The notes: generated by a model not told the origin, from the sequence alone. Shown: positions 38,269 through 48,167, counted from the first letter of the stretch. The stretch is DNA of 64,000 nucleotides from Methanohalophilus profundi (GCF_004137855.1 NZ_QBKB01000002.1:1227224-1291223), one strand, 5' to 3'. Translations and numbers: made by a program.

Positions 38269-39555
38269 ATGTCTGCCAATGACTCTCATCCAATGACTAT
38301 TTCTGAAAAGATATTTTCCCGTGCCTCGGGCAAGGAAGTCAAAGCCGGGGACTTCGTCCTTGCAAATATTGACCTTGCAATGACCCATGACATTACCGGT
38401 CCACTGGCTGTTGATGGTTTCTATGAAATCATGGAAGGCAGGGAAGAGAAAAAAGTGTGGGACCCCAGCAAGATTGTTATCCTGTTTGATCATCAGGTCC
38501 CGGCTGATTCTCTCCATGCAGCAAAGAATCACATTATGCTGCGTGAGTTTGCACAGGAGCAGAATATTCTCAATTATGATGTTTATGAAGGGGTATGTCA
38601 TCAGGTGGTTCCCGAAAAGGGACATGTGAAACCAGGTGACCTTGTAGTAGGTTCGGATTCACATACATGTGCTTATGGTTCCCTGGGTGCCTTTTCCACC
38701 GGTGTGGGCTCTACGGATATGGCAGCAGTACTTGCTTCTGGCAAACTCTGGTTCCGTGTTCCCCAGACCATCCGCTTTGAAGTTGAAGGAAAATTGCCCG
38801 AGAGGGTTTATTCCAAGGACCTTATTCTTCACCTGATAGGCGATGTGGGTGTTGAAGGTGCAAGATACATGGCTGCGGAATATGCAGGTTCGACAGTACG
38901 TTCCCTTTCTATCTCTGAAAGGATGACCATGTCCAATATGGCCATAGAGATGGGAGGGAAGGCAGGTATCATCGAACCGGATGGTGTTACCGAGAAATAC
39001 CTGCAGGAAAGGATACCCGGATACAAACTTGATCCCTATTGGGTTTCCGATGACGGTGCAGACTACCTGGACGTCCGTCACTACGATGTGTCGAACCTGG
39101 AGCCACAGCTTGCCTGTCCTCATAATGTTGACAATGTAAAGCCCGTTTCAGAAGTAGAAGGAACAAAAGTGGATCAGGTATTTGTGGGTTCCTGTACCAA
39201 CGGCAGGTTCGAAGACCTTGAAATTGTTGCCAATATGATGGGCGATGAACCCGTTGCAGAGGGCGTCAGGATGCTGGTTATACCTGCTTCAAGGACCGAA
39301 TACATGAAAGCCCTCAGGGCCGGTTATATAGAACAGTTCATGGAAGCCGGTGCAATTGTGGAATCTGCATGTTGTGGACCGTGTATGGGTGGCTCGTTCG
39401 GTCTTCTGGGTGACGGTGAAGTTGGCCTGGCAACCTCCAACCGGAATTTCCGTGGCAGGGAAGGAAGTCCCGAGTCTTTTGTCTATCTGGGTTCTCCTGC
39501 GACAGCCGCAGCTGCCGCACTGACAGGTGAAATAACCGATCCAAGAAAAATATAA
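38269..39555 (+). CDS. Aconitase-family dehydratase large subunit (homoaconitase or isopropylmalate isomerase)
   Basis: A 428-residue 4Fe-4S dehydratase large subunit. Active-site blocks are [24 protein letters not shown] and [10 protein letters not shown], which supply the cluster cysteines. Two paralogues occur in methanogens, LeuC (leucine) and HacA (coenzyme B 2-oxosuberate pathway). Specificity sits mainly in the small subunit, which is not adjacent, so I cannot choose. ATG 38269 or 38293 (MTISEKIF) are possible starts; neither has a clear ribosome site. Confidence 0.9.
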   Translation: MSANDSHPMTISEKIFSRASGKEVKAGDFVLANIDLAMTHDITGPLAVDGFYEIMEGREEKKVWDPSKIVILFDHQVPADSLHAAKNHIMLREFAQEQNILNYDVYEGVCHQVVPEKGHVKPGDLVVGSDSHTCAYGSLGAFSTGVGSTDMAAVLASGKLWFRVPQTIRFEVEGKLPERVYSKDLILHLIGDVGVEGARYMAAEYAGSTVRSLSISERMTMSNMAIEMGGKAGIIEPDGVTEKYLQERIPGYKLDPYWVSDDGADYLDVRHYDVSNLEPQLACPHNVDNVKPVSEVEGTKVDQVFVGSCTNGRFEDLEIVANMMGDEPVAEGVRMLVIPASRTEYMKALRAGYIEQFMEAGAIVESACCGPCMGGSFGLLGDGEVGLATSNRNFRGREGSPESFVYLGSPATAAAAALTGEITDPRKI

Positions 39556-39676
39556 TTAAACAGTAGACGGGAGACCACAAAAAATATATTTATCAATGTT
39601 AATTGAATGACAAGACGTTGGCTGAAAAGCTTAAAGGTATCCCGTCATATTGGTTTTTCTTCCAACGTCATCCTAT

Positions 39677-40153
39677 TTATTTTCGGACAAGGTATTTTAT
39701 TACGTCTACCGGGCTCAGTATCCCGATTGGCCTGTATGACGCACCGACTTTATCCTCTGACATTACTATCAGGCGATGTATGTGCTTTTCAGCCATCTGT
39801 TTTGCCGCATCCTTTAGTTTCATATCCGGATTCACGGTTTCAATAGATGACGCCATCAGGTCTTCTATTGAGTCAATTTCCCAGTTTTTGTCTCCGAGTC
39901 TGGATAGGATGTCCATCTCGGAAACAAATCCAAAGGTTTCACCATTTTTGTCAACCGCTACAACAGCAGAAACATCACGATTTGCCATTGTTTCTGCAAC
40001 CTCTGCTGCTGTTGCATCCATTGGCACTGTAACCACTCCTCTGCTCATTGCATCTTTTACCTGCATATTTTCCCCTATCATTTTTCTGACTCCTTGGAAG
40101 GTATCATTTACTTCTTCCTCATTTAATTTATTTTTGCAAGCATATATAGGCAT
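39677..40153 (-). CDS. CBS-domain pair protein
   Basis: A 158-residue protein with two CBS repeats: VKDAMSRGVVTVPMDATAAE and LMASSIETVNPDMKLKDAAK are the two starting helices, each followed by a hydrophobic strand with a D (VVAVDKNGETFG). Such modules bind AMP/ATP/SAM and regulate partners. A leader of about 30 residues precedes them. The target is not known; another CBS protein lies at 40534. Confidence 0.88.
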   Translation of the reverse strand: MPIYACKNKLNEEEVNDTFQGVRKMIGENMQVKDAMSRGVVTVPMDATAAEVAETMANRDVSAVVAVDKNGETFGFVSEMDILSRLGDKNWEIDSIEDLMASSIETVNPDMKLKDAAKQMAEKHIHRLIVMSEDKVGASYRPIGILSPVDVIKYLVRK

Positions 40154-40235
40154 TGGCTGTTGAAGGAGGGAAAATCATATAATATCATATAACCTTTGGA
40201 AAACTTGTATTCCATTCTTCAGGGAGTGATTATCA

Positions 40236-40529
40236 ATGAGTTCAATTTCAGTTCTAGAAGATGTATATGATGTAATAGAAGATCGCAAAGAAAACGCAGT
40301 TGAGGGTTCTTATGTGTGTTCTCTCTTGAAACACAACAAGGGAATGGATAAGATTCTGGAAAAAATAGGCGAAGAGTCCACCGAAGTAATCCTTGCCACA
40401 AAAAATGGACAGAAGGAAAGAATTGTTGAGGAATCCTGCGATTTGTTTTTCCACATGCTGGTCATGCTTTCAGCCAACAACATTACCCTGGATGAGATAT
40501 CTGCTGAGATGAAAGGCAGACGTCACTGA
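40236..40529 (+). CDS. hisE: Phosphoribosyl-ATP pyrophosphohydrolase
   Basis: HisE removes pyrophosphate from PR-ATP in histidine synthesis. The 97-residue all-alpha domain has [13 protein letters not shown] and [14 protein letters not shown], giving the EExxE and ExxD metal ligands. It is not next to the other his gene in the window (hisF, 17446). It stops 4 bp from the convergent CBS regulator. Confidence 0.93.
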   Translation: MSSISVLEDVYDVIEDRKENAVEGSYVCSLLKHNKGMDKILEKIGEESTEVILATKNGQKERIVEESCDLFFHMLVMLSANNITLDEISAEMKGRRH

Positions 40530-40533
40530 GATT

Positions 40534-41409
40534 TCAGTAAACAGCAAGTTCGTGAAGGACATCTGTTTTTGATAACAGTCCTGCCGGCTCTTCGTTGAGT
40601 GTCACCACAAGTCTTCCGATATCGTATTCGTTGAACATCTGGACCGCATCACTGAGGGAAGAATCCCCGTCAATGGTGATAAGGTCCTTTGTCATAATAT
40701 CTTTGACTTTTAGGGTCATTTTTCCGCTCGCAAGAGCTTCTCCTATGTCTGTGAACGTCACAATCCCGGCAATCTTGCTGTTATCTTCCACAGGTGCACC
40801 GTGTATATTGTTGCTTACCAGTATTCTGGCAGCTTCCTGAATTGTTGAATTGACACTCACATAAATTGGCTGGTGAGTTATGTAATGTTTGACGGATTTT
40901 TTGGGTAGTGAAACCATTTCGTTTATTGAGAATAGAAGGGAATTTTCGGTATCATCCCTGCCTACGATTTCCCCACGGACTGTAAGCCTGTTTACAGGTG
41001 TCGGGCCTACCTGCACCTGGTCTCCTTCGTGGAAACTGCGGACATTGCCTATTACTTTAATCCTGCCATTGCAAAGGTCGGGATGCCTGACTGTTGTGAA
41101 TATTATCTCAGCAGCTGTAGCTCCCTGTACAAGTTCCCCGTTACGATAGATGGGCACAATTGCTTCATGTTCCATGGATGTGACACAAAGAGCTTCATAG
41201 GCGGTACCTGTTGCACGGTATCCTCCCTTTGGACCGGGGACTCCTTCTACAAGTCCCAGCATTTTCAGGGACTGCATCTGGTTTCGGACTGTCCCTGGAT
41301 TGCGGTCAATCAGATCGGCGATCTCTTCCCCTTTAACGGCCGAATCTTTCTGGCGCTGTAAATTTATCAATGCAATTAGTATTTCTTTCTGGATTGGAGT
41401 AAGTTCCAT
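40534..41409 (-). CDS. Winged-helix regulator with C-terminal CBS pair
   Basis: A 291-residue protein. The N-terminal winged helix (LTPIQKEILIALINL, NPGTVRNQMQSLKMLGL, VPGPKGGYRAT) is followed by a domain of about 100 residues (DUF293-like) and two CBS repeats (KSVKHYITHQPIYV and KVKDIMTKDLITI). The domain order is known from archaeal transcription regulators that sense a nucleotide. I chose ATG 41409 (MELTPIQKE) over an upstream start at 41442. The target genes are unknown. Confidence 0.87.
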   Translation of the reverse strand: MELTPIQKEILIALINLQRQKDSAVKGEEIADLIDRNPGTVRNQMQSLKMLGLVEGVPGPKGGYRATGTAYEALCVTSMEHEAIVPIYRNGELVQGATAAEIIFTTVRHPDLCNGRIKVIGNVRSFHEGDQVQVGPTPVNRLTVRGEIVGRDDTENSLLFSINEMVSLPKKSVKHYITHQPIYVSVNSTIQEAARILVSNNIHGAPVEDNSKIAGIVTFTDIGEALASGKMTLKVKDIMTKDLITIDGDSSLSDAVQMFNEYDIGRLVVTLNEEPAGLLSKTDVLHELAVY

Positions 41410-41526
41410 GATGACCACCGTTTTATAACAAGAAATAATCAAAAGCTGTATTTATAAATAGTGTTTTTGCAGAATAAAGACTATATATCTTACTTGTGTT
41501 TGTCGCAATCGGAAGGTAATCGTATC

Positions 41527-42477
41527 ATGATATTTGAGAAGATTAGTACAGTACCTACAGAAGATGAACTTGTGGACAAGGCTTTCAGGCGGGCCAGTCG
41601 TGCAAATGCAGGTAAGGAGAGAGGAGGTAGGGAGGCTGCTCTGAAAGCAGATGAATCAATGGTACTTACTGCAGGTAACATCCTGACAGATAATCTCTCC
41701 AACATTGTGAGGAGGTTCCCCAGCTTTGAAACCATACCACCTTTTTATTATGAATTGGCTCAGATTCTTGTAGATGTCGACAGGATGAGGCAATCCTTGT
41801 CCCGGCTTGACTGGGCATCTTATAAGATCCATGATCTTTCCAGAGAATATGTCCAGAAAATGAGGGGTGCCCCTTCATCACCACAGGTGCGAAAAGAAGC
41901 TTTTGGCAGGATGGCTTCCATTATTTCATCCATCAAGAAAGATCTTTTGTATCTGAATGAAGCCCGCAACAAGCTTCGCAAGCTTCCGGATGTGAGGGAA
42001 GAACCCACAATAGTTGTGGCGGGTTATCCCAATGTGGGTAAGTCGAGTTTTGTGGCTGCTGTCACCGATGCAAGACCAGAGGTTGCTTCATATCCCTTTA
42101 CAACCAAGGGTGTTACGATCGGTCACTTTATGCGAGGATATAACCGTTATCAGGTAATCGATACTCCCGGTCTGCTTGATCGTCCTATGTCGGATCGCAA
42201 CGAAGTGGAGATGCAGGCTATCACTGCTCTGAAATATCTTGATGCAGTGGTAATTTTCATCCTTGATCCCAGCGAAACCTGTGGCTATGAAATGTCCCAA
42301 CAGGTAAAATTGCTTGATGATGTACGGGATAATTTTGGATTGCCTGTGCTGGTCGCTGCAAACAAACTGGACCTTTGTGAAAACAACACGTTTAAAGTGG
42401 ATATTGAAATGTCCACCCTCTCCGGTGAAGGAATAGATGAGGCGCTTTCATTGTTACTCGAGCGCCTGGAAGAATAA
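41527..42477 (+). CDS. NOG1-like GTPase
   Basis: A 316-residue homologue of nucleolar GTPase NOG1, involved in large ribosomal subunit assembly in eukaryotes. It has an N-terminal helical domain typical of NOG1 (FETIPPFYYELAQILVD), then G1 GYPNVGKSSF, the G2 loop SYPFTTKGV, G3 DTPGLLDRP, G4 NKLD and a short C-terminus. A role in archaeal 50S biogenesis is inferred. The start is ATG 41527, at the conserved MIFEKI; an earlier in-frame codon at 41461 is not supported. Confidence 0.93.
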   Translation: MIFEKISTVPTEDELVDKAFRRASRANAGKERGGREAALKADESMVLTAGNILTDNLSNIVRRFPSFETIPPFYYELAQILVDVDRMRQSLSRLDWASYKIHDLSREYVQKMRGAPSSPQVRKEAFGRMASIISSIKKDLLYLNEARNKLRKLPDVREEPTIVVAGYPNVGKSSFVAAVTDARPEVASYPFTTKGVTIGHFMRGYNRYQVIDTPGLLDRPMSDRNEVEMQAITALKYLDAVVIFILDPSETCGYEMSQQVKLLDDVRDNFGLPVLVAANKLDLCENNTFKVDIEMSTLSGEGIDEALSLLLERLEE

Positions 42478-42478
42478 T

Positions 42479-43585
42479 TTAAAGTATTTCTTCCATAATT
42501 TTCATTGCTTTTTTTATGTTTTGCATGGAGGTGGCGTATGATATGCGCATATGTCCTGCTCCACCTTCACCAAATGCTTCACCCGGCACGACCACTACTC
42601 CATTTGCGATAAGTTGCTGGGCATATTCAGGTTCGACCTCGGGGAATGCATAAAATGCACCTGCGGGCTTGTGGCATTTGATACCCATCCCATTGAGCCC
42701 TTCTATGAGCATATCCCTGCGTTTTTTAAATTCTTCGCGCATATGCACAACCGGGTCAAGTGGTCCCTGAATGGCAGCAAGGGCAGCCCTCTGGGAAATG
42801 GAACATGCACACGCCTGTACATATTGATGAACTTTTAACATTTGCTGGATGTATTCTGGAGAAGCTGTTACGTATCCCAGTCTCCAGCCCGTCATCGAAT
42901 AGGTCTTTGATGTTGCGTTCACGGTAATTACATTGTCAGAATATTGGGCGGGGCTGACATGTTCTCCTTCATAGATAAAATGCTCATAGACCTCATCTGA
43001 AATCAGTGTAAGGTCATAGTCATCTGCAATCTCGGCAAATCCTTTCATATCCTTTTTCGTCTGGACGGCCCCTGTGGGATTGGAAGGAGAATTCACGATA
43101 AAAGCTTTGGTTTTTGACGTGATCTTTTCCATCACGTCTTCAGGTTGCATTCTCAGGTCATCGGACAGGGGCACACCGATTCCTTTTCCTCCCATGATTC
43201 CTGCCAGAGATGCGTATGATACGAAACCCGGATCTGCAAGAAGAACTTCATCACCCGGGTTTACCAGTGATGCAAGTGCAATTTCCAGGGCCTCTGAGGC
43301 ACCGGATGTTACGATTATGTCATCCGGTGTAGTGGTAATTGAATTTTCTTCCCGGAATTTTTTGCTCAATGCCTCCCTGAGTTCTATGATGCCGGGTCCC
43401 AGGGTATAACCTGTAAATCCTTCATTTATGGCATCTATAGCACCCTTTTTTACATGTTCGGGTGTGTCAAAATCCGGCTGGCCCAATCCAAGATTGATGG
43501 CATCCGAGCCGGCCGCTTCGAATATCTTACGGATGCCGGATATATCAATGTCCTGTACCCTCTGCGAGAATTTGCCGGCAAACAT
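42479..43585 (-). CDS. Pyridoxal-phosphate aminotransferase (aspartate/alanine type)
   Basis: A 368-residue fold-type I class I aminotransferase. Landmarks: NLGLGQPDFDTPEH, VTSGASEALEIAL, NSPSNPTGAV, ISDEVYEHFIYEG, and the PLP lysine in VNATSKTYSMTGWRLGY. The substrate cannot be told from sequence; the closest known families act on Asp, Ala or aromatic amino acids. It is co-directional with hxlB, with a 3-bp gap. Confidence 0.93.
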   Translation of the reverse strand: MFAGKFSQRVQDIDISGIRKIFEAAGSDAINLGLGQPDFDTPEHVKKGAIDAINEGFTGYTLGPGIIELREALSKKFREENSITTTPDDIIVTSGASEALEIALASLVNPGDEVLLADPGFVSYASLAGIMGGKGIGVPLSDDLRMQPEDVMEKITSKTKAFIVNSPSNPTGAVQTKKDMKGFAEIADDYDLTLISDEVYEHFIYEGEHVSPAQYSDNVITVNATSKTYSMTGWRLGYVTASPEYIQQMLKVHQYVQACACSISQRAALAAIQGPLDPVVHMREEFKKRRDMLIEGLNGMGIKCHKPAGAFYAFPEVEPEYAQQLIANGVVVVPGEAFGEGGAGHMRISYATSMQNIKKAMKIMEEIL

Positions 43586-43588
43586 GTT

Positions 43589-44191
43589 TCACTCCAGTTT
43601 GGCGTGGCGCGATTTAAGGTCCGCTTCTGATGCACCTGTTATAAATATCAATTCTGCAACAAGGGCATCAAGGAAGACAAGGGAAGAAATTTCAAAGGAA
43701 GTTCCCAGGGGTGTGAGGTGGGAATATTCCCCTCTCATGTGTCTTTCAAGATAACCGCCTGCGTCTTCCTTGCTGCGTCCATGTATTTCCAGGGTTGCAT
43801 CTGATATATGGCCAAGTGTGGAATCCTTGTTGGAGGTTACTGTTATCAGGGTTGCTCCGATATCCTTTGCAATTCTTCCCAGGTCTGATACTGAGCGTGT
43901 TTCTCCTGATCCGGATATGGCAATTACTACATCGTTTTTGTTCACAGCTGGGGTTGTAGATTCTCCTACAACATAACTTGTAAATCCCAGGTGCATAAGG
44001 CGCATAGCAAAAGCTTTTCCAACAAGACCGGATCTCCCTGCTCCCATTATAAAAATGGAATCTGCACCCATTATGTACTCGATGGTTTTCTTGATACTTT
44101 TCCTGTCGAGCCTCTGTGCTATGTTCTTTATTTGATCGGCCATTAATTCCATGGATAATGTGAGGTGTTCACATTCATTACAGGTATTCAT
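43589..44191 (-). CDS. hxlB: 6-phospho-3-hexuloisomerase
   Basis: HxlB isomerises hexulose-6-phosphate to fructose-6-phosphate in the archaeal ribulose monophosphate route, which supplies pentose phosphates. The 200-residue SIS domain shows FIMGAGRSGLVGKAFAMRLMH, VVIAISGSGETRSV and TLITVTSNKDSTLG. The partner synthase (hps, often fused to fae) is not in the window. Family assignment is good. Confidence 0.92.
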   Translation of the reverse strand: MNTCNECEHLTLSMELMADQIKNIAQRLDRKSIKKTIEYIMGADSIFIMGAGRSGLVGKAFAMRLMHLGFTSYVVGESTTPAVNKNDVVIAISGSGETRSVSDLGRIAKDIGATLITVTSNKDSTLGHISDATLEIHGRSKEDAGGYLERHMRGEYSHLTPLGTSFEISSLVFLDALVAELIFITGASEADLKSRHAKLE

Positions 44192-44196
44192 TCTCT

Positions 44197-44706
44197 TTAT
44201 TTCTCCTGTTTTTCTTTATTGTTATCCTTGTAATTTATGTTTTTTACTTTCCAGTCATCAATTTCTTCGAGATGTTCAGTTAATCGGGTGATGTCTGAAT
44301 CATCCCCGTTCCAGTATATATCTATTTTTACATCTCTCTGCTGCAATTTTCTGACTATGTGTTCTGCAAAAAAGAAAAGGGCCTTTTTGTTATAGAAGGG
44401 TATGTGGAATGTAGCCCTGTAACCACCTTCACATTTAGCATAGGATACCAATACATATCCATGGCTTTCATATTCTGTTATTTTCTCAAAAGGACAAACA
44501 ATTTCCACTTCATGGACAGCGGATTTATCAATCCGGGAAATCGAAATAAGGATTCTCCCAACCACGACTTCAGGAGTCTGCCTGCCAAACCACACCGATA
44601 TTTTTCCATAGGTACAAATGACATTGACGTCGTCTCTTCCCATTTCATAAGATGAAAGGGACTGGTTGCTGGTATTTTCCTTAATGTCTCTTTCTATGGA
44701 TTCCAT
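44197..44706 (-). CDS. Hypothetical protein, 169 residues
   Basis: A cytoplasmic protein with alternating strands (VNVICTYGKISVWFG, VHEVEIVCPFEKI, YRATFHIPFYNK) and a charged, disordered Lys/Asn-rich end. I do not recognise a family. It lies between hxlB (5 bp) and the DUF2073 gene (14 bp) on the same strand, so it may share a transcript with the Era-like GTPase. No zinc motif is visible. Confidence 0.6.
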   Translation of the reverse strand: MESIERDIKENTSNQSLSSYEMGRDDVNVICTYGKISVWFGRQTPEVVVGRILISISRIDKSAVHEVEIVCPFEKITEYESHGYVLVSYAKCEGGYRATFHIPFYNKKALFFFAEHIVRKLQQRDVKIDIYWNGDDSDITRLTEHLEEIDDWKVKNINYKDNNKEKQEK

Positions 44707-44720
44707 AGGTTAAACAACAC

Positions 44721-45080
44721 TTATCTGTTTGAGGATACCAATGCTGTAATCATATCCCTGTCTTTCTTGAGGGTCTTGAGCTGATCGGCCGGACCAATAA
44801 GGGTCAGTCTGCCTTTTGGGCCTTTGTTGAAAAGTTTTCCCAGAAAAGACTTGGTTTCGTGGGCTGGATATGTCTCCATTTCTATACCTGAGAATTCATC
44901 AGGTGCTATTTGTGTCATTGTCATCTCGATAAGGTTGGCTTCTTCCTCGGGACTGAGTCCCCTTTCCAGTACAAGGATTTTGCCGTTTTTGACTTCATCA
45001 ATGATGAAACGCACCTTTTCCACAGGGCTCATCCTTGCAAGACGGTCCTCTGAAAGTAAATCCATTTGAATACCCTGCAT
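44721..45080 (-). CDS. DUF2073 family protein
   Basis: A 119-residue archaeal protein matching DUF2073 in pattern: LSEDRLARMSPVEKVRFIIDEVK, then ILVLERGLSPEEEANLIEMTM and the conserved FLGKLFNK. The family is typically encoded next to an Era-like GTPase, as here, with a 6-bp gap. In haloarchaea the homologous genes lie close to a replication origin (oapB). No function is known. Confidence 0.8.
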   Translation of the reverse strand: MQGIQMDLLSEDRLARMSPVEKVRFIIDEVKNGKILVLERGLSPEEEANLIEMTMTQIAPDEFSGIEMETYPAHETKSFLGKLFNKGPKGRLTLIGPADQLKTLKKDRDMITALVSSNR

Positions 45081-45086
45081 TTCAAA

Positions 45087-45722
45087 TCACCCGAATCTCT
45101 TTGCAATTTCCTCATAAAGAGTATCAATGTTCTTTCCTTCAAGGGCAGATATGGCAACGAGTGGATGCTGGGGGAACGCTTCCCTTATTGTTGAAGGTGA
45201 TGAATCTTCACGATCGATCTTGTTGGCAGCTATTAAGAGTGGAAGGCCTCGAGCTTCCATATTTCCTATGACCGTGACATTTACCTGTGTAAATGGGTCT
45301 TCGGTTGCATCCATTACAAGGATTATACCGTCAAGGTTTTCCAGCCATTTGACCGCTTCAATAACTCCTTCAGTGGCTTCCTTTGCTCTGCGTTTAGATT
45401 CTGCTTCACTCATCCCCTGCTCCATGAATTCATGGAAATCTATCTTTGTGGCAAGACCGGGAGTGTCTATAATATCAAGTGATAATGAATTACCATTGCC
45501 TTTGATTGTTACTCCTTCTCTTCTCCTGGCACGGCGTGTCTCATGTGCAACATTGGATACTGAACCCATGGCATCTCCTGTCCAGTCACGTAGTATGCGA
45601 TTTGCAAGGGTGGTCTTGCCTGCATTTGGGGGTCCATAAATGCCAATCCTTGCACTTTTTTTATTGAGCAGTTTCTTCAGGAGACCTGTGAAGTTTCTTT
45701 TTAATGATCTTATTACTCCCAT
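45087..45722 (-). CDS. Era-like GTPase
   Basis: A 211-residue GTPase with G1 YGPPNAGKTTLAN (about residue 30), G3 DTPGLATKI, G4 NKID and the SALEGK G5 block. An N-terminal basic helix precedes it. Like the haloarchaeal OapA, it is followed by a DUF2073 gene. It may act in ribosome assembly or near the origin; no KH domain is seen, unlike bacterial Era. The third usual member, a small zinc-ribbon DUF2072 gene, is not in the window. Confidence 0.87.
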   Translation of the reverse strand: MGVIRSLKRNFTGLLKKLLNKKSARIGIYGPPNAGKTTLANRILRDWTGDAMGSVSNVAHETRRARRREGVTIKGNGNSLSLDIIDTPGLATKIDFHEFMEQGMSEAESKRRAKEATEGVIEAVKWLENLDGIILVMDATEDPFTQVNVTVIGNMEARGLPLLIAANKIDREDSSPSTIREAFPQHPLVAISALEGKNIDTLYEEIAKRFG

Positions 45723-45804
45723 CTATTTCCTCCATTTATGATGTGGGAATTGTCCTCTTAATTTCTGATAATATCATTATATAAATAAGCGTCTGTTTTT
45801 CAAT

Positions 45805-46818
45805 TCAGGCACTTTCCTCTGTAGTGGCGATGGCCATGTTTATAGCAGTCTCAGCGATATTCGTGCCGTATTCTGCTGTCCTCTCTATACTATCGGCCAC
45901 AGTTCCCAGTCCGACTACAGTCCCTACATCTTTTAGCTTCATAAAGGATGCATTGAGTTTGTCAACATCGGTTTTTATGTGCTTTATGTTCTCAATGGTT
46001 TTATTCGCCAGTTTCACATCACAACCATAGAGGGCATCAATTGCCTTTTCCACAGTGTTGCGTGCCTCCTCGCTCGCCTTCTCTATAGGTTCCATTATTT
46101 CTTCGGGAACAGGTCCTTGCAGTTTTCTGGTAACTCCTGCGATTCTGTGGGCATGGTCTGCAATCCTTTCCAGGGAACTTGCAACAAGTCGGAAATCATG
46201 ATATTCATCAATGGATGTCTCTGTGGTATCGGCAAGCCGTGTTCCTCTGAACAGAGAGCGGAACTGTTTTGATATGAGTAAAAACAATCTGTCCACTTCA
46301 TCATCCCTGAGCATCACATCAAGTGCAAGGTCTTTTTCACCGGTCTTGAGGGACTGTATGGCGTCCTTATGCATTGAAGTGGAAATTAGGTACATTCTGC
46401 GGATACTTTTTTTGATGGAAACTTCTTCAGGGTTGAGTAGATCCTGTATGAGAACACCTTTGGAGGTTTCCTCGATGATTTCAGGGCCGATTAATTTGTG
46501 GCAGACTTCTCGTATTATTTTTTTCTGCTCGGCAAGTATTCTTGGGGAAACAAGTTCGATAAGGTCATAACCGGCAACATAGGCGGCAATTATGTTACGT
46601 ATCAGCCCTTCTCCCTTGTAATTGGTGATTTCCATCTTACGTTTTTTGGGTTTTGTTGTGGTGTCCAGAGTGGCTATATTAAGGGATCCATCGGGTTGGT
46701 TTCTGACGGATACTCTGGAGCCTGCTTCAACTCCCATTCTCTGTGCCCAGGGTTTTGGGAGGGAAATAATGTATGTAGAACCTCCGGTTTGCTGTACTTT
46801 TCTTGTTTCTATATCCAT
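45805..46818 (-). CDS. phoU: PhoU-family regulator with AbrB-like N-terminus
   Basis: A 337-residue protein. The first 55 residues (METRKVQQTGGSTYIISLPKP-type start) resemble an AbrB/SpoVT DNA-binding beta barrel, followed by two PhoU helical bundles (LIRNIIAAYVAGYDL and IERTAEYGTNIAETAI) with acidic metal-binding motifs EAR/D-x-x-E. Archaeal PhoU homologues regulate phosphate uptake. No pst genes are adjacent, so the target may be elsewhere. Its promoter region (46819-46897) is rich in TATA-type sequence. Confidence 0.87.
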   Translation of the reverse strand: MDIETRKVQQTGGSTYIISLPKPWAQRMGVEAGSRVSVRNQPDGSLNIATLDTTTKPKKRKMEITNYKGEGLIRNIIAAYVAGYDLIELVSPRILAEQKKIIREVCHKLIGPEIIEETSKGVLIQDLLNPEEVSIKKSIRRMYLISTSMHKDAIQSLKTGEKDLALDVMLRDDEVDRLFLLISKQFRSLFRGTRLADTTETSIDEYHDFRLVASSLERIADHAHRIAGVTRKLQGPVPEEIMEPIEKASEEARNTVEKAIDALYGCDVKLANKTIENIKHIKTDVDKLNASFMKLKDVGTVVGLGTVADSIERTAEYGTNIAETAINMAIATTEESA

Positions 46819-46840
46819 CCCTCGATTAATTCGTCATCAC

Positions 46841-46889
46841 TATATATGCGTATATAGATGGATTCATTGTATATATGTCCATCGTATAT
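46841..46889 (-). promoter_or_regulatory. TATA-rich promoter with GATGGA/TCCATC dyad upstream of phoU
   Basis: The 80-bp gap between phoU and pcm holds several TATATA/ATATAT tracts and a 6-bp dyad, GATGGA (46857-46862) and TCCATC (46878-46883), which brackets the TATATATG. It could be the phoU promoter with an operator around the TATA box. Confidence 0.4.
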
Positions 46890-46897
46890 AATTTTCA

Positions 46898-47547
46898 TTA
46901 AATAGCTTCTCTGTACCCGTATTTTCCAATAAGGGGTACAAAAATAACGCCACCAAGGTTTTCCTCACTGAAGGTTCCGTCACCAATTTTGTGGACAAGA
47001 ATCAGGTTTTGCATGTATTTGCCAACCGGTATCACCATAATTCCGCCCGCTGAAAGTTGCTCTTTGAGAGGTTGAGGAATAGATGGAGCTGCGGAGGTTA
47101 CGCATATACGTTCATATGGAGCCTGTGGGGGATAACCGAGGGTGCCGTCTGCTTCGATTACAGTAACATTGGTGTAACCCGCGCTTTTAAGGTTACTTTC
47201 GGCAAATTGCTTTAAAAAAGGGATTCTTTCAATGCTGTATATATGTCCCTCTTTGCCTACCATTTCGGCCATAACAGCAGCATTATAACCGGAACCGGTT
47301 CGATTTCAAGAATCTTCATGCCCTCTTCTATTTTCAGGACATCACACATTATGGCTACCATATGAGGTGCTGAAATCGTTTGCCTGTTCCCTATAGGTAA
47401 GGGAGAATCAATATATGCATAGTCTTTAAGATCTTTGGAAACAAAAAGGTGCCTGGGAACTTTCCCCATAGCTTCAAGCACCTGTTTCCCGATTCCTTCT
47501 TCTTTGATCTGGTTTACCAGTTCCTTACGTTTCTCTTCATACTCCAA
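46898..47547 (-). CDS. pcm: Protein-L-isoaspartate O-methyltransferase (frameshifted in this sequence)
   Basis: Pcm repairs isoaspartyl residues. Read from TTG 47547: [46 protein letters not shown] and MKILEI, then a frame change at about 47299-47302 (one base missing between ATCG and AACC, the expected G in a GTGSGYN motif), and on to [28 protein letters not shown] and LQNLILVHK-type end. Corrected length is about 216 residues, normal for Pcm. It overlaps the zinc protein gene by 34 bp. Confidence 0.9.
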
Positions 47548-48167
47548 GCGGTCCTGCCCCCACCCCAGCCTTTCTTATAGGCCACCCTGCCGAAGATTCT
47601 TTTTATATATTTTGCCTCGACTTTGTCTCCCCTTTTAAACCTGAATTTTCCTCCACGTATCTTTATTCTTGTGATCCTGAAGCGCTCTCCTCCAGCTTCG
47701 TATTCCAGGCCGACTTCAAAAATTTCCTCTCCTGGTACTCTTTTTGTGTGGGGATTTGTATTTCCTATGGATTGTACTGATATTTTGACATCGACTTCAT
47801 CAATCGCACGTGCCCATATGGTTTCAACATCTGCAATCTTTGCGTATTCTTCACGTTTTGTGGGTGTTTCGATGGAAGTGATCTGTATGGGGTATACGTC
47901 TTCACCATTCTGGTCTTCCACAACCAATTCTTCGTTTGTCGTGACGACCTGTGTCTCTTCAAAAAGTGCATTAGTCTTGAATGATTCATCCCCTCGACTG
48001 ATTACTATTCTTACCGGGATGGTCTTCTCTGTCTCGATCTCTGTGGGATGTACATCACCGCAAACCTGGCACCGGACAAGCATGTTCTGTCCATCCTTCA
48101 GTATGTCGTGCCACACGAATTCCTGTGGTGAGCATGCAGGGCATGTGGTCTCGATCTCTTCACTCAT
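47514..48167 (-). CDS. HVO_0476-type zinc-finger protein
   Basis: A 217-residue protein with an N-terminal zinc ribbon, CPACSPQEF and CQVCGDVHP (about residues 9-45), then a beta-rich body and a positively charged C-terminus (FRFKRGDKVEAKYIKRIF). Related archaeal proteins are annotated as HVO_0476 zinc finger and have no fixed function. Nucleic-acid binding is inferred from the zinc ribbon and basic end. It overlaps pcm by 34 bp and is 40 bp from agmatinase. Confidence 0.8.
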   Translation of the reverse strand: MSEEIETTCPACSPQEFVWHDILKDGQNMLVRCQVCGDVHPTEIETEKTIPVRIVISRGDESFKTNALFEETQVVTTNEELVVEDQNGEDVYPIQITSIETPTKREEYAKIADVETIWARAIDEVDVKISVQSIGNTNPHTKRVPGEEIFEVGLEYEAGGERFRITRIKIRGGKFRFKRGDKVEAKYIKRIFGRVAYKKGWGGGRTAWSMKRNVRNW

